The notes below the pieces were generated by a model, which worked only from the letters and a program-made list of their open reading frames with translations, made no database searches and was not told where the DNA came from. 64,000 nt of DNA from Tricholoma matsutake. Lineage: Eukaryota; Basidiomycota; Agaricomycetes; Agaricales; Tricholomataceae. The number at the start of each line of letters is the position of its first letter. Positions within the stretch are counted from its first letter, which is position 1. This document shows positions 44,136 to 55,585 of this stretch, one piece after another. The translations under genes and the position numbers were made by a program. Location: contig AP026538.1 in the NCBI GenBank assembly GCA_026075535.2, positions 8,246,001-8,310,000 of the forward strand, in the 5' to 3' direction.

Positions 44136-46335
44136 ATGTCAATTTCTACCTTCGTTTTCGCGGCCTTGGCCAGTCTTCTTGTCGCTCTTTTCATGTGGTT
44201 CCGGAAGGCTAAAGCTTCCGCATTCTTGCCACCTGGGCCGAAGCCTGTGCCACTATTGGGTAATATCAGAGAACTCACGACGAAAGAACTTTGGCTGCCC
44301 GCTCACCAGTGGGCGAAACAATATGGTAAGTAAATTAGTTGATCCCTAGAATGTAAAGCGTGCCAATCTGCTTATGTGTAGGCGATGTTGTATATCTGCA
44401 TGTTCTCGGACAAGGGCTCGTATTTTTGAATAGTCCAGAAGCTGCAGTCGATTTGTTGGATAAGCGTGGTTCTATCTATTCCGACAAACCTTCGTTGGTG
44501 ATGGCGGGAGAACTGTGCGTACAACTGATTACTCAATTCGTTTTTCTGATCTTTTCCCCGTTATAGTTGTGGCTGTAAGAATATGGTGCGTTCTTTCATT
44601 CTATCCTTGCGCACATTGTTAACACCCGCGATCTCTTTCGTCAAAAAAATTCCCAGGTAGCGTTCACTTGCTATGGCGACCAATCGAAGCGGCAACGCAA
44701 GCTCATGTATAAGGCTTTCGGATTGTCCGCTATTCCAGCCTACTTTCCTCTCCTTTTAGCAGAGACGCACTCGTTGCTTCAGCGGTTTGTCGCTTCACCT
44801 GCCCACTATGTCAGCCACATTAGACGGTACGCTGGTGGGCTTACTTTGTCCGTCGTGTACGGCTATGAGGCTGCTCCGTACGAGGACGAGTTTCTTGCTC
44901 TGGCCGAAGAGAGCATGATTATCCTCTCCAGGAATATCGCATCCGGCGGTGGTGTCTGGCCGGTGGACGTGTTTCCATCCTTGCAGTATCTCCCGATGTG
45001 GTTCCCCGGCGCAGGTTTCAGGACCAAAGCCAAGAAGTGGAAGGCGAAGATAGAGGAGTTTGTGGACAAGCCGTACGAGTATCTCAAGAATAGCATAGTG
45101 AGTCCTGCGGTGTTTGCATATTCACGACAAATATGATTGACAGAACGCATCACAGAAAGCTGGCACTTTCAAACCGTCTTTCTGTTCAACGCTCCTCGAA
45201 GATGATGCTAAAGTTACCTCCGAATTCGAATTCGACCTTAAATGGACCGCAAACTCTATGTATGCCGCTAGCACGGATACTGTACGTATTTGGCTCGGAG
45301 CCCAAACCACTCACATATCCTCTGTTCATCTGTGCAGGTTATCACTAATGTCTCGCACTTCCTACTTGCCATGATGGCGCATCCCGAAGTTCTCGCCAAG
45401 GCGCAAAAGGAGATTGACAGGGTCGTGGGATCAGATCGCCTTCCTACTTTTGAAGACCGACCATTCCTGCCATATGGTTCGTGCTCCGCTCTACTTTGCG
45501 CATCACAACCATGTGACGTCTATCACAGTCGACGCGATCCTAAATGAGACTTATCGTTGGGGAGCTGCTGTGCCTCTTAGTGAGCGCGTTGCCTCATGCA
45601 GGAGCGTGGATGTGTGCTCACTGCTGACCCCCTGGTCCTTCTCCGTCTTTAAGGCTTGCCACACCGGCTGATGGAAGACGACATCTATCGTGGGATGCAC
45701 ATCCCCAAAGGGTCAATGGTATGTTGTTCTCCCGCATTGGATGTATGGCCGTGATGTTTACTCCGTAATCTGGACGGCAGGTGTTCGGCAACATCTGGTA
45801 CTGCACCTAACATCATAGATGTAATCTTTGATCTTTGATCATGCAGGGCCATCCTACGCGACGAAAAAATCTTCGCGGATCCGTCTGTCTTCTCGCCGGA
45901 GCGCTACTTGGAGGAGGTAGATGCCCCCACGTTGAAACTTCGGGACCCCCGTAACTATGTATTCGGATTTGGTCGAAGGTCCGTACTTCATCCCCTCCCC
46001 CACAAATATTCGCATCTTACACCGCAATGACTGGATTTCATTTACGCAGAAGATGCCCTGGTGCGCATATCGCTGAGTCCTCCATCTGGCTCCTTATGGC
46101 GTCCATGCTTGCAACACTGGACATTTCCAAGCCCACCGATCAGAGCTCTGGGAAACCCATTGAACCCACCGTCGAGTTTGATAACCCCATCTTCAGGTCC
46201 GTGTATATTCTCCTGTTAATGTGCGCGTGCTTCTCACTAACTCACTCATCTGCCGTTATCAGGACCCCGAATCCGTTCGATTGTGATATAAGGCCCCGGT
46301 CGGAGCAGGCATTGAGGTTGATTAAGCAGCTTTAA
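44136..46335 (+). CDS. Cytochrome P450 monooxygenase
   Basis: Twelve exons: 44136-44325, 44382-44514, 44567-44585, 44657-45097, 45144-45281, 45338-45476, 45529-45579, 45654-45718, 45781-45797, 45847-45978, 46050-46196 and 46263-46335. All joins keep the frame, giving 514 residues. An N-terminal membrane anchor (about 3-24) is followed by the proline hinge [13 protein letters not shown]. The I-helix reads AASTDTV (about 302-308), the K-helix ETYR (360-363), and the heme loop FGFGRRRCPG with Cys444 as the iron ligand. It would oxidise a small lipophilic substrate at the ER with an NADPH reductase; the substrate is unknown. The sequence resembles basidiomycete P450s commonly annotated as O-methylsterigmatocystin-oxidoreductase-like. 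The I-helix has Ser where Gly is usual. Exons of 19 and 17 nt are supported by frame and homology. Confidence 0.95.
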
Positions 46336-47813
46336 GCCGTCTCTATAAGAGAGTGTAATGTGTCTCTCAGCTTCGCTATTCATCCATTTTTCGCCGTTGT
46401 ATGCGTTATTTTCTCGCGTCTGCGTTGTTTTATTAGAGGACTTGCATCGTTTTTACTCCGTATGTACTGTTTCTTCCCGTCTATATCCGTTTTCACTCGC
46501 ACCACCAAAAATAACTTCACTGTCATTATGTACTGTGTATTGTTTTGCTTTCAGTGTTCATGTTTTCCCAGTGCAGTTGCTGTAACTTGAATATTGTTGT
46601 GTACTTCTTTTCTTTTAGACGTCTGCAAATTCTAAGTGTAGGTTACACGTAGTCATCTCTCTTGGGCCCTCAGCGCTCAGCTCGCCAACAGCTCGCGTTA
46701 GTCGCTCATCAACTTCGCGAAATGTAATTAGAAGGAGACCAATTTTAGAAGACTCCTACAGATGCCACACAGGCCGCCCAATACCGATATCTATCATCAT
46801 CTCAGATTCGTTCAAGTCTTAAGACTGCATCGTATCCCTCCATGCCCTCGAAGTGCTAAGTACCGGTGCTTGAGGATTTCCGGTTACGTAACAACATGGC
46901 AGGAGAAATTGATGGAGGAATCACACCAACTCTAAGGCGGCGACCGTCTGTTTTGTGGAGAGTTTTGGACTATGTATGTAGTTCTTCTCTATTCAGCAGA
47001 CCTAACTTAGGCACCCTTCAGGAACAGAATATAGCATTGAACATTCCATATAAGTAGGTACATGAGAAAGGTATCACCGTTTTGGGAATAGCACGGATCC
47101 ACTCGTCATCTGGAAAAGTGTGGCTAGTATGTAAAAAGTATCTACTTCCATGCCAGTGCGTACATATATCGTGTCAATTGGCATCCATCGAACGAAACTT
47201 AAAATGGAAAACGTCGTCGTTCTGGCACAATTCATGATCAAAGTAACTTTAAGTGACGATTAACCGTATCTTCATCGCCTTTCCTGGCAAACATCAGAAC
47301 CATTGTCTTCTCATTAGAAAAACCATCAGTCGGTTTAACGAGACCAGGCAAACATATAGATAAGATCGATATCTCGTTGGCAACAGGACGTCTCGCGCTA
47401 TGCTACCACGTGGAATCGACGATAGCTGATAGTAAATGTTGGCTCTTCGCATGTACAAGACAGGCTGGCAACAGGTTTTCCCCTGAAGTATCGGAGGAAT
47501 CGTTGCTTCTACGTAATTTTTTCAGCTCCGTGATGCTGTTTTCTCGTCCGTTTTGCGGGGATATGTCCTTTCCGGGACACAATCCCCCGAACACTGCACA
47601 ATTATGAAAACAAACGGATCTAAAATAGTATTATTTTTGTAACAAACATTCATGTCGAAGATGATCGATGATCGGTGAACATTCGAAGTTCGATGATTAA
47701 TTTTTCAAGTTCATGCCCACGATTTCTACATGTATAAGAATCCCTGGACGGTTACACTGTTTCCCTGAGGCTCCCCATTTTCTTACCTTCTGCCCCTCCT
47801 CCGATTGTTAAGG
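46336..47813. other. Intergenic, no gene seen
   Basis: 3' UTR of the P450 gene, then 1.2 kb with only short frames (for example 46866-47057 +, 47377-47607 +), none recognisable. The last few hundred bases should be the promoter of the membrane-protein gene. Confidence 0.45.
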
Positions 47814-49801
47814 ATGTCCAGCTCTCCGTCTCCTCCCGGAATTCCTTCTGGCGCACCGCCAATTTTGCCGGCGTTCGACAACACTCTAGGGGCACTTCTT
47901 CTTGGGGGCATGATCGCGATGGCGTGTGTTTCTATTTCGTTTTCTTTGTAGTGACACTTTAAGGATGATTTTAATAGACTTTGGGGAATTACCTGTGTAC
48001 AGACATACACATTCTTTACACAGAGCCATCGAGATACAGGGCTTCAGAAACTTACGGTACGCAATGTAGGTGAAAGCAGTTCAATGCATTCTGAACTTTG
48101 TCTGTTTATCTAGGTTGCTTTTCTCTGGTCAGTGATCATGATATCTGCCGTTACATGGATATTAACTCCACAAAGTGCCTTGGACACTTTTGACTCCGCA
48201 CTGAATGTCCACATTCTTTATTTCTACATGGTCACCAACTATCTCAATCCGATGGCACTCTTGAAACCAGTTTGGTGCGTAGGGAGCATTGTTACGTTAT
48301 CGTCCTACATCTCATGTGCTTCCTGTATTAGGAGTGTTATCGTAAGAATTCATTATTTTCAATTCCCGAGTCTAATATCTTTGTACAAGATTCACGTTGC
48401 CATCACAGTGAGTCTAGTATGGAGAACCATGTGTTTCACTCACTCTTTCTCTTCGACCGAAGTCCGTTTCCAATTTTTTTATTCGTACCTTGTTTGCGCA
48501 GCGTGTCTACAAACGTGAGCTACAACGCGTCCTATCCGGCTGACAATCTATTCTAATGCGCTGCTCAAACACAGTCAGCCAAGGAAACATTCTAGTCACC
48601 GCCTGGATCGTAAGTAGCCAGTAAGTGATTGGCAGACTTCGTTTCATGTTTATTCTTTTTGCAGATGGCTGTATCAATAACTGACCTAGGTAAAGTCCTC
48701 TTGGTTTCACACTTGTTACACTCAGCTGCAGCTGTACTCATTGTATTTGAATCTTTAGTTTCTGGGATCGGTAAGTAGAGCATGTTTTTCAGGGGTTACG
48801 AGACTGAAGCACGCATTCATAGTCATTACAGTCAAAGCGTTCGCACGCTTCTTGTTTTGTATACAAAAAGTCAAGTTGATTATGTTTCCTTAGTTTCGGC
48901 CTTACCTCGTATCTGGAACTTGACAAACTAGCAGTGGGTTAAATGCCATAAATCTTACATCTATGTCGTTGATCCACATCACCTTATCACCAGGATCTGA
49001 TGTATCTAATATTTGCAGCGGGCACGTTGAGTGATCTCAGCGTTGCCGTTGCTCTTTGTGTCCTCCTATTTAAGGCGAGAACGGGCTTCCGCAAGTATAA
49101 ATATTCTTTCGTTGAAATTCCTCCTCAGACGTCTCTAATGCAATGTTCGAATTAGAACTGATACGCTCATCAAAATACTCGTTACGTACACCGTAAATAC
49201 GGGCCTAATCGTTGCGCAAGTATCATAATCACATACCTCATTGATGCTCAATTCTTAATGTGACATATGGTCAGTGTCGACGCCAGTTTAGGCATGATCA
49301 TGTACATCGTGATGCCACACAACTTCGTCTTCTTGAGTGCGCTTTCTTTCCGCGATTCACATAGGATCTTGTTGACCTTTGGGGGATAGCTTTCTATCTG
49401 CTATTGAGCAAGCGTCAGTGGCGACATGCTTCTTTCATCTATCCCGTTTTCTCAATCTATTCTTGCAGTATACCTCAATTCTTATCTGGCTACGTGAGGC
49501 ACGCATTTCCATTATTGACGTCGACTAATTCATTTGCTTCACAGCATGAACGCCCGGGAAGATCTTAGAGATAGAATCGATGGACCGGTTTCAATTCACC
49601 TTTCGCAAATATCGAGTAAGCACCGATACAATACTTCAAGTCCGCTACCCACACACAACGAGAAGGTCACTCCATTCGTGCTCATTTTCCACATATTATA
49701 CTGACTGCAATTAACATAAACAGCGAGACACCGAAGCGATGGCTATATCCGTCGAGACGGTCGTGGAGGAAGGAGATAACCAAAATGCCAGGGCGTATTG
49801 A
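47814..49801 (+). CDS. DUF6534-type multi-pass membrane protein
   Basis: A gene of many short exons typical of a large agaricomycete family of unknown function. Clear pieces: 47814-47923 (PAFDNTLGALLLGGMIAMA), 47978-48056 (LWGITCVQTYTFF), 48114-48127, 48176-48274 (ALDTFDSALNVHILYFYMVTNYLNP...), 48332-48341 (10 nt), 48390 onward (IHVAITV), 48502-48514, 48575-48609 (LSQGNILVTAWI), 48665-48689, 49021 onward (GTLSDLSVAVALCVLLFKARTGF), then TDTLIKILVTYTVNTGLIVA (near 49160-49220), and a tail ending DNQNARAY at TGA 49799-49801. About seven hydrophobic segments are expected. The junction between 48431 and 48501 does not keep frame with any GT site I can find, and exons between 48771 and 49020 are unresolved, so a frameshift is possible. 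Confidence 0.8.
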
Positions 49802-52800
49802 TTTATCCGCCCAATAATCTGCCTTCTGGGAATGCAGCTAGAGCTCTTACATCACCGCATCCGCGTCTTCATCCCTTCCTCGTCCAGATACTCAGGCCAT
49901 GACATACAGACTGCTATGGGCTCGGTTCTTGTAGAACTAGTTGCTGCACTGGCCTCTGTTGTGAAGATTACAATGCCAAATCTAGAACAGCAGCGTGTCG
50001 GCGATGTCCAGCACAATCTCTATTTCAAGCCCCTGATCCGTGAAGTCAAATCTGTCGCTCCCACCAGGAGGAACGAATATCATTTCCAATTTTCTAGTCA
50101 TTGGGTCCTAGTTCTCCTTGCAAGGCAACACTAGTACTACAGTTTTAGTCTCGAAGTGCATTCCGCATATCTACCGAATCGATGGCGTGCTCGGCTAGTC
50201 TTGAAAGAGTCAAAATTGGGCAGTCCAGAGGACTTCAGGTACAAATGAAGATACATCAGGTTGGGAAACATGACTCTGGTTACTACACAATCTCAAAATG
50301 CTGCGTGTTGGTTGATAGTCAAAGGAAGTCAGTACGCACTTACTACTTAAACTTGGAGTGCTTACCGTCTGATGTCGTAGTCCCTCGTGTTATTGGTGTC
50401 TCAATTGCCCGTGTATAGATGGAGCTCCTCACGAGGCTTCTCAGCATACCCCTCTGAGATGTACCACGTTTTATTCCACTGCCTGCTTATCTTTAGTATC
50501 AGTGTCAGCGCAGCCGTGCTATCGCATGAATTCGTCGGGAATTCGGACTTATCACTGGGGTGCCGGTTTGACTTGGGAGAAGAAAGATATGATTTATGCC
50601 CTTTGATGCGTGTAGACGGCTCAAAAGAAGCGCGGACTACGGAATTAATGGGTCCGGGGAGTAGGCAAGGCCACGTCGACAGATTTTCTTCCAGTGGAAT
50701 GTGGGGTAATCAAGACCGTGACGTGAGCCGGAATCCCGTTCACTCTATTAACCAATTTGAATGAGAATTCTGTACGACACGTTGTAGTGTCCAGACGGGA
50801 CATGGATGTATGACAGGCGAGTCATTCCCCATATCTGATTGTTATAGATAGATCTCAACGACGATCACAATCAAATGCACATCCACCACGCGCAGGGAGA
50901 GTGCGTCCCGGTTCGTCTCAAGGTGTGCTGGGAGACTGTTCAATGGAGTGTACGATGGGTGCACTCATTTAAATGGACCATGAAGTACAGCTGCCCACAT
51001 TCCCTCTCGATATGCTCCGCCCTAAAATCCATATATCACGACATTAAGACCGACGGTTCTGAGACGCCCCCCAGATGCGGATCCGGCGCGAGACGACGAT
51101 AACGAGGAAGAGCGTGTAGATCCTAACATACCGCCAGCTACTTCACGCCGATGGATGACTTTCATTCTCTTCACGACCGGGTAGCGTCTGACGACATCAC
51201 CAGCAAGGGCACAGAGTGCACGGGGGAATGAGGAAAGCACTCGAAATGGGGGTGCGGAATAGGTGTCATCTTCAATGAGGATTCTATAGCATGAGGCGAT
51301 ACTCAAACAAGCGTTTCCAGCGACTCGGAGCCTTGAGACGAACGGTTAAAGCACGAGATGTCCCCAGGCTCAGGGGCTGCGACGAGGATGCCCCAAATTT
51401 ATACCTAGCATCAGACAGCCATACCCGGCATAAGTTGGGCGAATTGAGAGCGCTCACGCCGAGGAAACTAGATAACGTGCCTTTCTTACTTCAGTTATCA
51501 TGCGGCTCTATCGTCGGATAAGAACGTAAACGAGGTCGTATTACTGGTGTGCAGACAGGTGCAGACAGGTGCAGATGTTAACGGACAAATAGAGGAAGGT
51601 GGCAAGACGGACCTCGTGAGACTTCATGCTCATTTGCAGCAGACGAACCTTGCTTAACTTACACGCGGTGGTTTTGAAGCAGTGTAGAGAACTTTGCATC
51701 TTCTTAGTGGCAGTTGCGGATACTGTTGGGATGTGCAAATGCTTCTATACTGACCCACATGTTGGTAATGGAAGCACTTGAGAGGAACGCTTGGTGGCGA
51801 TCGAGCCGAAAATGCAGCCTCTCTAGACTCGTCAGGCTTACATTTTGAAACTGCGGACATGTGTGAAGATAGCGCAGCTAAGGCATACTGATTACTGCCT
51901 TCTCTCCCAAGAGCGCATCTAGTATACTTACTGATGGGGAATCCACAGTTACGACACTGTCACGCTCGTGCCTAACGAACACACTCACACCGAGCCCGAC
52001 CATACTTATTCTTCAAGCCCTCGCTCAGCCCAACATTCGCCCACACTACAGTCAACACACTGCGAAGGACTTAGGAGAATCTCTATATTTTCAGTTCTTG
52101 TGTGCTGTCGTCGAACCGATCACGGGAAATGTGACGCTTCATCAATGTTCGACGTTCATCTCTGGAGGAGCAGCTTCATCATGGACCTTCCACACTACAT
52201 TGATACATTGGCCTTGTTGTTTACATTCAGATCCAATATGTCCATACAAAACGCTAGAAAGTGCCTTGGCCATAAGTCATCAAAGATAAGCGTTGCTGTA
52301 CTATAGGCTCAATGACGGCTCGGGATTTACTGGGGGTATGTGGAACTCAGAAGACAAGCCTGGAGAGGAAGCATCCATGTAGAAGGGGTTGGCAGAGCTG
52401 TAGATGGATCATGTCAGTGTTCCAGATGAGGGCTTCAGGAAACTCACTTGTAAGTTGTACCGACAACATCAGTGATCTGAACCACACGTGAGGCTACTGA
52501 CAAACTCTGCTCATTACTCCAATAATTATCAACACCACATCTATCAGTATAGGGGATATGATAGATACAACAGTCTCTCATGCCTGACAATCACACACTG
52601 AAATCAGCCACACTCACCACAGCCATTTTGCTCACAAACACCAGGCCATACTCATTCTGTTTTTGGCATGTATGTAGCATAAATAATACAGAAATAAGGA
52701 GGGGAAATTTGAAATTCTGGTCATGCAATTTTGACCACCATCACCTTGTTTGGTACCATGATGCATGGATGATATATGCTTTCTGCACACTGTTGCACAA

Positions 52801-52997
52801 GGTCTTCTTGAACAGTACCATGATGAGGTCTGTAATATTTTAATGGTCCAATATCTCCTCAACAAAGCCAACAGAAGTCTTATATTCAGCATAATCCATC
52901 AAAATTTCTCAATACAGATGGGTTGAGGTGTCAGACCTCAAAGCATTTTTGGTGAGGTGGGATTCTGAGCTTAAAGCATCTGAAGGACTGATATACC
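49802..52997. other. 3.2 kb without a confident gene
   Basis: Short frames on both strands (49832-50134 +, 50387-50764 +, 51022-51306 -, 51968-52306 +) with no domain I recognise. A 10-base repeat GTGCAGACAG occurs at 51548-51567. The right edge merges into AT-rich sequence flanking Copia-C. Confidence 0.4.
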
Positions 52998-53269
52998 TGT
53001 AGAAAAGTGATCCTAGTGTGAACAAGATCAGACTGAAGGTACAGTAAGTAGTGATCAATGACTATGCGGTATAAGCAATGCTCACCTCAGTCTCTATACA
53101 AGTGACTGAGGTGGTAATGTAACTATTTATCATATTTATATATGTATCAAGCATAACAAAGAAGATAAAGAGACAAGGGGAAGTGTGAGACCAAGTGTAT
53201 GCATGCATCAAAGGGAGAAACTAAATATAGCACACACATCAAAGATGGTCTCACAGTGCATTCTCAACA
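52998..53269 (-). repeat. 3' LTR of Copia-C
   Basis: 272 bases; read on the minus strand it starts TGTTGAGAATGC and ends CTTTTCTACA. It contains a CACCTCAGTC...GACTGAGGTG stem-loop (about 53085-53115) followed by GTGAGC, and an AG about 54 bases on. The purine tract GCAAGGAGGAG lies at 53270-53280. Confidence 0.8.
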
Positions 53270-55585
53270 CTCCTCCTTGCATGGAATCATATTACTGGAG
53301 ACCAAGGAAACCCCAAAGGTAAGTAAACTGTTTGACATCCAAGGCCTTCATGAACATGTCAGCAACATTGTCGCGAGTACTGATGTAGGTGATAGAAAGA
53401 TTGCCAGACTGACCTCATTCATGTAAGAAGTGATATTTAATATCAATGTGTTTAACCTGGGAATGGAGAAGGGGATCCTCAGATAGGGTCTTGGTAGCAT
53501 TATTGTCACACAAAATGACAGTGGGGGAATTCTGTTGGTAGTCAATGGTGTGAAGTAATGTACACAACCAAATGCACTCCTTTGTGGCCTCAAAAGCAGC
53601 AACATATTCCACCTCGCAAGTTGAGGTGGCCACAACCTTCTGTTTATGTGCTGCCCAGGAAACAGCACCAGACCCAAGGGAACATATATAACCCCAACAC
53701 TACGATGTGTGTCAAGACAGTTGGCCCAGTCAGAGTTGGTGAACACATGTAGATTGATGAGGGTGGTACCACCTAGGTATAGTTTGAGATCCCTGGTTCC
53801 CTTAAGATATTGAACAAGTCTAATAGTGGCATTCCAATGTTCAAATGAGTATGAGCTGAGATACTGAGATAATTGTTGAACTGTGTAAGAAATATCAGGA
53901 TGTGTGGAAATTGCTAGGTAAAGCAAGCAACCAACGAGGGACCAGTAGGGTAAGTTGAGAAGATTAGCTCTATTGAGTGGTGTAATAGACTGTTGGTCAG
54001 GATGGCACAGTTTCAAGCTGGGCTCCAGAGGTGCAGATACTGGATATGCATCTTCCTGACCAAATTGTTCAATAATCTTGTTGATGAGGGCTGTCTGTGA
54101 CAGGGCAACAGTATGTGCCATCCTGTCCCAAGTGACAGCAATACCCATGATAAAATGAGTGGTACCTAGCTTGGATATTGTCCATACCTGATGCATTTGA
54201 TCCTTGAATCACTCATTCTCCTCTTTCAAATTAGCAATAGCGAGGTGATCATCGACATGCACTGCAGTGATAATGATCCCCGAGTCAGTCTTGCAATAGT
54301 AGATGCAGGATTTGCATGAAAGATGGGTAAATCCCCAAGTAAGCATTTGTGCATTAAGGGTTTGATTCCATATGCACCCACTCTGTTTCATGCTGTATAG
54401 ACCACACTGGAGTTGCCAGACCCAGTCTTCTTTTCCCAGCTCCTTGAAGCTGGTCAGCTGTTGCATGTACTGAACCTTGTCATCAGGGAGCAAGCCATAG
54501 AGGAAAGCAGTCTTTATGTCAATTTGCTGTACATCCCATCTGAGAGAGGCTGCAATATGCAAAAGAATGCACCAGGATTCCATTTGTGCAGTTGGTGAGG
54601 TCATTTTAGTATAGTCTTTACCATAGACCTGGTTGTGGCCTCTGAAAACTACATGCACCTTCCATCTAACTGCCATACCTATCTCATTGCGCTTGATGTG
54701 GAAGACAGGCTTACTCTTCTGAACACACTTACCATGTGGTACCTCAGACCTTGGGACTAACTTGTAGACCCCCATGTCCTTCAGAGACTGTAGTTCATCA
54801 CAGTAACCCTGTTCCCAACATGTCGCATCAACTGAGTTCCTCACCTCATCCCATGTTTCTGGCTCATCCTTGAACTGAAGCGACTCCAGATCAAAATCCA
54901 CCATCTCCAAGATCAGGGCTTGAAGTTGATGCACTTGATTGCCAATATCAAGATTGCCAATGAGATTGTCAAATGATGTCACCATCATGATCAATTGAAG
55001 GATTTGGTGCCTGATTGGTTTAGGCAGTGATCATGGCTGCCCTGTGTTCCTGTGGCACTTCCTTGATGTGGGTAGCACTCTCCTGGGATTCTTGCACAGC
55101 AGTGGCAATCCTGGTGATGGGAGGACCACCACTGGGGTTCATTTTGGTCAGAACTGGCATATGGATTGAGTGACAGGTGTGAGGCTGTGTCAATGGCATC
55201 TGATTAGCATCAATTCTAGGGGTGGGATCAATAGGTGTGGTAAATTCATGAAACAAGTCATGATCATCATGATCATCATCCTGGGATAGAGGGATTAAAG
55301 AAGGTGCTACATCCTTAGGGGAATCTGCAAGATTATCATGCCCTAAATTGGTGGGAGCAGGTGGTGAATGGCCATCATGACTCTTGAGGAACCTGATGTG
55401 GTAGGAACTGTAGACTTTGTGCATGGCTCAGTGATAGCATCTGTAAGATTTGGATTTTGGGTCATAACCAACCAAGATACATTCCACTGAGTGTTCAAAT
55501 ATTTTGGGATTACTCTTCTTAGGGATCAAAATGAAAGCCCTGCAACTGATCTCTCGCATATAGGAATAATCAGGTTTCCTGTCAT

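Noticed and set aside
49832..50134. 100-residue plus-strand frame after the membrane-protein gene
   Set aside because: Begins 30 bases after that gene's stop, within its likely 3' UTR; no domain or codon signal.
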